A stretch of 64,000 bases of DNA from Silurus meridionalis (taxonomy: Eukaryota > Chordata > Actinopteri > Siluriformes > Siluridae), in NCBI RefSeq assembly GCF_014805685.1, contig NC_060885.1, positions 6,586,132 through 6,650,131 on the forward strand. Reading direction: 5' to 3'. The notes beneath the pieces were generated by a model that was not told the DNA's origin, searched no databases, and saw only the letters and a list, made by a program, of their open reading frames with translations. Position 1 is the first letter of the stretch. Each line of letters begins with the position of its first letter. Below, one piece after another: positions 59,901 through 64,000 of the stretch. A program made the translations under genes and the position numbers.

Positions 59901-62900
59901 TGCCCGCTGCAACATACATGCATACTATATAGTTAATACAGTAAAGTAATATATATTGCTCAGTTTTGCTAAACTATTTAAACCATGTCTTAAACAATGG
60001 TAATCAGTTTTGGGTTGTATGCTGTAATTTGTCAAATTGTTAACAAATTATAATATACAACTCCATCCTGATTACCATTGTTTAAGACTCCATGGCTAAG
60101 CTTTATCTCGACTTATGATATTTTCAAGTTACTATGTGGTCATCGTAACATGTCATCATAAGTCGGGGACTACCTGTCATTAACAGCAAGGTGGTTCGAT
60201 GTGAATTTGAGTTACTCTTGCCAGCCTGGAGTACAAAGAATGCATTTTATTATCTACAACTTGCTAATATTGCAACAAAATCTTGCCCCCGTATACAAAC
60301 ACATACAGTACAACATACTGTATAGTACCAATATATAACACTATATACAATAAATATGTTCCATAACATTCCAGACTTACTGATGTCATTAAATGGCACA
60401 AGGATGTATTCTATAGATTGAGCTGCTGTGCCTGTTTTACTGTCAATGATGGATGAAGTAACTCTTCGGATCTCTGCAATGTCATAAGACATGGTGCTGG
60501 TGGTGTCAATAACAAAACACAGCACTGAAGATCGGCGGAGTCCCATCAGTCTGATAGATGAAAAAGCAAACGATGTGATGCATATAACGTACTACAGAGC
60601 AGATAAAGAGTCTAAAGAGCTAAAGAGGAAGCTGGAAAATAACTTCCATAAATATGACTGAGTTTCTATGAGCTCATGTATGTAGAAGAGAATAGATAAC
60701 GCTTTCCTTAAAAGGTTGTTACACTGTTCTGTGAGACATCCAAAGCAGCCATTAGAACAAATGTTAATAGCTGTCATTTCATAGAGTAGATGACATTCAG
60801 AAGTTGAAAGGGGAAAAATAAAGCATGGGCAAGCCATACTTTTTTTTTTTTATATGAACAATCCACATGCACAACCTTCTGTACAGTACTAATCGGTGCT
60901 ACAGTGTCAATCTATTACTGTTTTAGACAGGTACTGTGTCTACTGTCTCTTTGTCTCATGTTGTCTTTTTATTTTTTGCATTAAATGTTGCACATGTGCA
61001 CTTTGTGTTGTTAGTTTATAGTTCTGTAGTCCTGTGTTCTTTTAGTTAATTTATCTTGTCTGATGTAACACCTTGGTGTAACCTAAAGTGAACAAGTTAC
61101 CTAAATAGCATGTATGTAACTGTTCTTTTATTTGATTTATACATTTAATTTATATTTTAATCTTAGTTCTAAAATTATATTTTATATGGTAATCTAAAGC
61201 ATGAGGTGGCAGCTCAGTGTTTACGGCTCTGGTTGATCAGAAGGTTCTGATTCAAGACCCAGCACCACCAATTGTTGGGCCCATTAGCAAGACTCTTAAC
61301 CCTTTCTGCTCGATGGGTGCTGTATCATGGCTGACCCTGCGTTCTAATCCCAGCTTCCTTAAAGCTGAAATATGCAAAGAAATGTTTTCACTGTGCTGTA
61401 ATGTATGTGTGACAAAGAACGGCTCTTTTAAAGCTGTTAAACCATGTCAGGGAATTTTTCCTTGGTGCTGTCGCCTATGGCTCGCACATTAGGGATAAAC
61501 TAATAGGGACTAATTTATGATGATAAAAGGTATGCATTCTATTTTATTCTGTAAACCTGTATGTGACAATGTCATTTGGTAAATGCATTATAGAAATTGA
61601 ACTGAAATGAACTGAATTAATACCTAAGAAACTCAGAATCTCCAACTGCCGCTCTAATATCCTGCAGTAGTTCTCTGGTAGCTTTAGTGGCGACCGATGC
61701 TGCTGTATAATGTAGATAACCGTGACTGGAGTTGACGGTATCTTTATTTATGCCACCTTGCTCCCACTTAAGTAATCCTCCATGACTGCACTTTCCTTAA
61801 GATGAAATAAAAATGCGAAAATATAAATAACTGGAATTGTGGAGCATAAAATATAAAATTTCTTAATTTATAGTGTAGCTGTAAATAAAAATCTCACATC
61901 TTTACCCTTTGGTTTGGACCAGTCGAAGTATCCTGAGGTTAGTTTTTGCTTTGCAATGATCTCCTCCAGGATTCCTCCTGCACAGGCATCACCGTAACAA
62001 CTCCTGCAAGTTTCTGAATCTGTCAAAATAGATAAGAAATATATGCTGGATGAAATACAATTTCTCTGTTTCACCTTTATGATCTGGTATGTATTCTGTA
62101 ATGAAGTTGCATTTGCCATGGTGTACGCTTGAATACATTTCAGTATTTCAGTATTCAGAAAACATTGTCCTGCAATGAACACACTGAACAGTATTTCACA
62201 GTAAACAAGTGTTTCCATTTGTTGTAATTAAATAAATTAAATAAATAAATACATTTTAAATTATAAAATCTTAGAACAAGCTTTAATAAATAGATAATGG
62301 TCATAAAAAAATGTTAGGTTATTACATATCTTTGAAGAATATGTAATATATTACATATCCCTCTCTTGTCATAGATTATTGCTGGCAGTGTGCACTGATG
62401 CAGCGAATCTGTTCGTTTTTCCATTCGTCACATCTCAAGATTTACAAACAACAGGGTTACTAAGAAGGGTTGACTGACCAGTGTTTATTTGAATATGCTC
62501 TGCTGAAAAATCCAGCTTGGTCTGACAAATTATCAGCTTCCACAACAAAAGCTGAGCTGGTCAAAGTTGTAGAATCTTCGTTGTTAGATGGAAAGTTTTA
62601 TATATATGTAAACAGCTGCTATAGTGATATTTGGTTTTCCATTTGATAGCTACATGCTAGCTACACAGTCAGGGATTAGGGATATCAGGGCAACAGCCTG
62701 ATGTAAATATCAATGCAACACAATACAATATGAACTATTTTTTACTTTCTACTATTCATTCCTAGTACATGTCAGATGTTTCAGCAAATTATTTTCACTA
62801 GGGTTTCTTTAGGGTGTTGCTCTAGGAACATTGTTATTATCTTTGCAGGATACTGAAACTAAAAGTTCTGTGTGATAAAAGAGGCAAAACAGGTAAACAC

Positions 62901-63028
62901 ACCAGCACAAAAATACCCACATACCCACATTTACCTGCTATGTTTCTGATTGGGGTGTCTGGTTTAATCAAGTTGGAATAAGGTTCTGTATTTCCCAGTT
63001 CAATCCAGTTGCTATTACTGTAGAAATC
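50526..63028 (-). CDS. von Willebrand factor A domain-containing protein 7-like, 3' 13 exons
   Basis: Exons in coding order: 63028-62935, 62019-61906, 61795-61624, 60550-60381, 59150-59038, 57039-56923, 56773-56579, 55993-55861, 55250-55098, 54946-54860, 54741-54473, 54092-53799, 51371-50526. All are GT-AG with matching phases (918 codons plus stop); the 5' exons lie right of the window. Order and similarity follow VWA7: a Het-C-like helical block ([13 protein letters not shown]), a Cys-rich linker with LTSGYFDW, a vWA domain over exons 4-7 ([32 protein letters not shown]), then beta-sandwich repeats and a final exon with Cys pairs, a Ser/Thr/Pro mucin-like stretch and a hydrophobic end ([19 protein letters not shown]) preceded by SSNGAE. 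The end suggests a GPI signal or a terminal membrane segment, so it is probably a glycosylated cell-surface or secreted protein. Function is unknown. Two putative metal-site positions differ from human VWA7 (see findings). Human VWA7 is in the MHC III region, so this is likely a fish paralog. Confidence 0.88.
51660..53060. mobile_element. Non-autonomous DNA transposon, 1.4 kb, in vwa7-like intron 12
   Basis: The right end contains acagtaacgaagtatttgta and ttcgttacttcccacctctg. The left end, catcagagatggcaaagtac, is its diverged inverted partner. The AGAGGTGGGAAGTAACGAAGT terminus is widespread in fish genomes. No transposase was seen; the superfamily is uncertain. Confidence 0.6.
53160..53600. 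mobile_element. Tc1-like MITE in vwa7-like intron 12
   Basis: Starts acatggacaaaagcttgtgg and ends ggtcaggtgcccctatac, with an interior shared with the 1.12-kb copy. Confidence 0.6.
54373..54437. repeat. (CTT)n microsatellite in vwa7-like intron 11
   Basis: About 21 units; on the transcribed strand it is (GAA)n, starting 36 nt after the exon donor. An (ATT)n run is at about 54,790-54,836. Confidence 0.95.
55553..55646. repeat. (TATC)n microsatellite
   Basis: About 23 tetranucleotide units in a vwa7-like intron. Confidence 0.95.
56849..56910. repeat. (TA)n microsatellite
   Basis: About 31 TA units, ending 12 nt after a vwa7-like exon donor (exon 57,039-56,923). Confidence 0.9.
57320..58600 (+). 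mobile_element. L2-like non-LTR retrotransposon, decayed, in a vwa7-like intron
   Basis: Plus-strand reverse-transcriptase pieces in order: [20 protein letters not shown] and [15 protein letters not shown] (57.3-57.7 kb), [12 protein letters not shown] (57.8 kb), [13 protein letters not shown] (57.9 kb), [20 protein letters not shown] (58.1 kb), [20 protein letters not shown] and [13 protein letters not shown] (58.2-58.4 kb). The catalytic YADD position reads YTDG and there are several frame breaks, so it is dead. It is antisense to the host gene and the same family as the 12.4-kb copy. Confidence 0.85.
59425..59612 (-). repeat. SINE-like copy, near full length
   Basis: In reverse orientation: cttacagcatttgacagatg, aagggctttgctcaggggcc, gaatgtgaactcatgaccat (B-box region), ccttaaccactaagctacca. 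One of the longest copies of this family in the window. Confidence 0.65.
59746..60177. mobile_element. MITE of about 430 bp with AGGTCCCCGA termini
   Basis: The left end AGGTCCCCGAGTTATGATGG is the inverted partner of the right end, whose complement reads AGGTAGTCCCCGACTTATGA. There are no coding remains. It lies in a vwa7-like intron. Confidence 0.7.
61200..61310 (+). repeat. SINE-like copy
   Basis: ggtggcagctcagtgtttac, then aaggttctgattcaagaccc (B-box region) and gggcccattagcaagactct. It is in a vwa7-like intron. Confidence 0.6.
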
Positions 63029-63204
63029 CTTAGAGAAAGACACAAAGCAACATCAGACTTTTAACACAACTTCCCAACGTTTTAAATTGGAATACTCAGG
63101 ATTTTAACTGATCACCCAAAATATTAAAACTACTGACAGGTGAAATAAATAACAATGAATATTCTCATTGTAATGGTTGCTATCAAGAACAATTAAGAAC
63201 AATC

Positions 63205-63520
63205 AGTTCTCTAATTTCACATGTTGGAAGCAGGAGAAATAGTCAAGTGTAAGGATCTGAGTTACTTTGACCTTGTCCATGGATCCCTAAAGCTGATGCA
63301 ATGATATATGATAGGCTAGACTATTTAGCTTAACCCTACAGAAGATCTACTGTAGCATCAACTGCTGAAATAACGAAAGACGATTGTAATAAAAATGTGT
63401 CAGAACACATAATCCATCATAGCTTGTTGAATATCACCTGAAGCACCTACAACATCAGACCTCGACGATGGAGTGATGGAAGAAGGTGGCCTGGTTTAAT
63501 AGTCATGTTTTAATCATGTA
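63205..63520 (+). mobile_element. Tc1-like transposon 5' relic
   Basis: A diverged copy of the family at 8.74 kb: ttggaagcaggagaaatag, then cagaagatctactgtagc, aactgctgaaataacg and gtcagaacacataatcca, then gaagaaggtggcctgg. Only the first half of the transposase region remains. Confidence 0.6.
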
Positions 63521-63542
63521 GATGGTAAATATATGAGTGAAT

Positions 63543-63968
63543 ATACAGTACAGACCAAAAGTTTGGACACACCTTCTCATTCAAAGAGTTTTCTTTATTT
63601 TCATAACTATGAAAATTGTAGATTCACACTGAAGGCATCAAAACACATGTGGAATGATATATGGAATTATATACATAACAAAAAAAGTGTGAAACAACTG
63701 AAAATATGTCATATTGTAGGTTCTTCAAAGTAGCAACCTTTTGCTTAGATTACTGCTTTGCACACTCTTGGCATTCTCTTGATGACTACTTTGAAGAACC
63801 TACAATATGACATATTTTCAGTTCACTTTTTTGTTATGTATATAATTCCACATGTGTTAATTCATAGTTTTGATGCCTTCAGTGTGACTCTACAATTTCA
63901 TAGTCATGAAAATAAAGAAAACTCTTTGAATGAGCAGGTGTGTCCAAACTTTTGGTCTGTACTGTATA
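63543..63968. mobile_element. Tc1-like fold-back element with arms of about 185 bp
   Basis: The arms at about 63,543-63,733 and 63,785-63,968 are near-perfect inverted copies, starting TACAGTACAGACCAAAAGTT and ending at its complement. The roughly 50-bp loop still reads tactgctttgcacactcttg and ggcattctcttgatgac, words found at the border of Tc1 transposase genes. Another copy of the same terminus begins near 63,979 and runs off the window. Confidence 0.85.
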
Positions 63969-64000
63969 TATAATATATATAAACTTTTGGTCTGTACTGT

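Overview
The window is vertebrate nuclear DNA and most likely comes from a teleost. It has GT-AG split genes with vertebrate orthologs, long introns, abundant CA/TA/ATT microsatellites and many Tc1-like, L2-like, RTE-like, BEL/Pao and tRNA-SINE-like copies. The dense Tc1 and L2 relics would suit an otophysan or catfish-like fish, but that is inference. I see no bacterial, phage or CRISPR features.

Layout. (1) 1-5,627, minus strand: first coding exon of gab1 (5,556-5,627) and part of its first intron; the rest of the gene lies left of the window. A GC-rich 5' region follows to about 6.4 kb. (2) 6.4-19.5 kb: gene-poor, repeat-rich spacer with a 1.35-kb minisatellite, L2 and RTE LINE relics, Tc1 relics and a pogo-like MITE. 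(3) 19,563-30,537, minus strand: complete usp38 coding sequence, 10 exons, 1,012 codons plus stop. (4) 30.6-37.2 kb: spacer between two divergent genes, with SINE pieces, an RTE 3' end and a degenerate BEL/Pao element. (5) 37,495-48,725, plus strand: complete smarca5 coding sequence, 24 exons, 1,030 codons plus stop. (6) 50,526-63,028, minus strand: the last 13 coding exons (918 codons plus stop) of a vwa7-like gene that starts beyond the right edge.

The exon models were assembled by eye from GT/AG borders and remembered family similarity. In all three multi-exon genes the exon lengths and phases sum to intact reading frames, which is an internal check. Gab1 is a receptor-tyrosine-kinase docking adaptor, Usp38 a deubiquitinase and Smarca5 the ISWI remodelling ATPase. 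They do not form a pathway, but human 4q31 also groups USP38, GAB1 and SMARCA5, so this is a conserved neighbourhood with smarca5 rearranged relative to the other two.

No undescribed multi-gene system was found. The best leads are: a 46-unit GT repeat abutting the 3' splice site of smarca5 exon 21; two replaced putative metal-binding positions in the vwa7-like protein; a purine-pyrimidine alternating tract just inside gab1 intron 1; paired ZNF143-like motifs upstream of gab1; a perfect 32-bp hairpin; and a tandem duplication whose second copy took three separate retroelement insertions.
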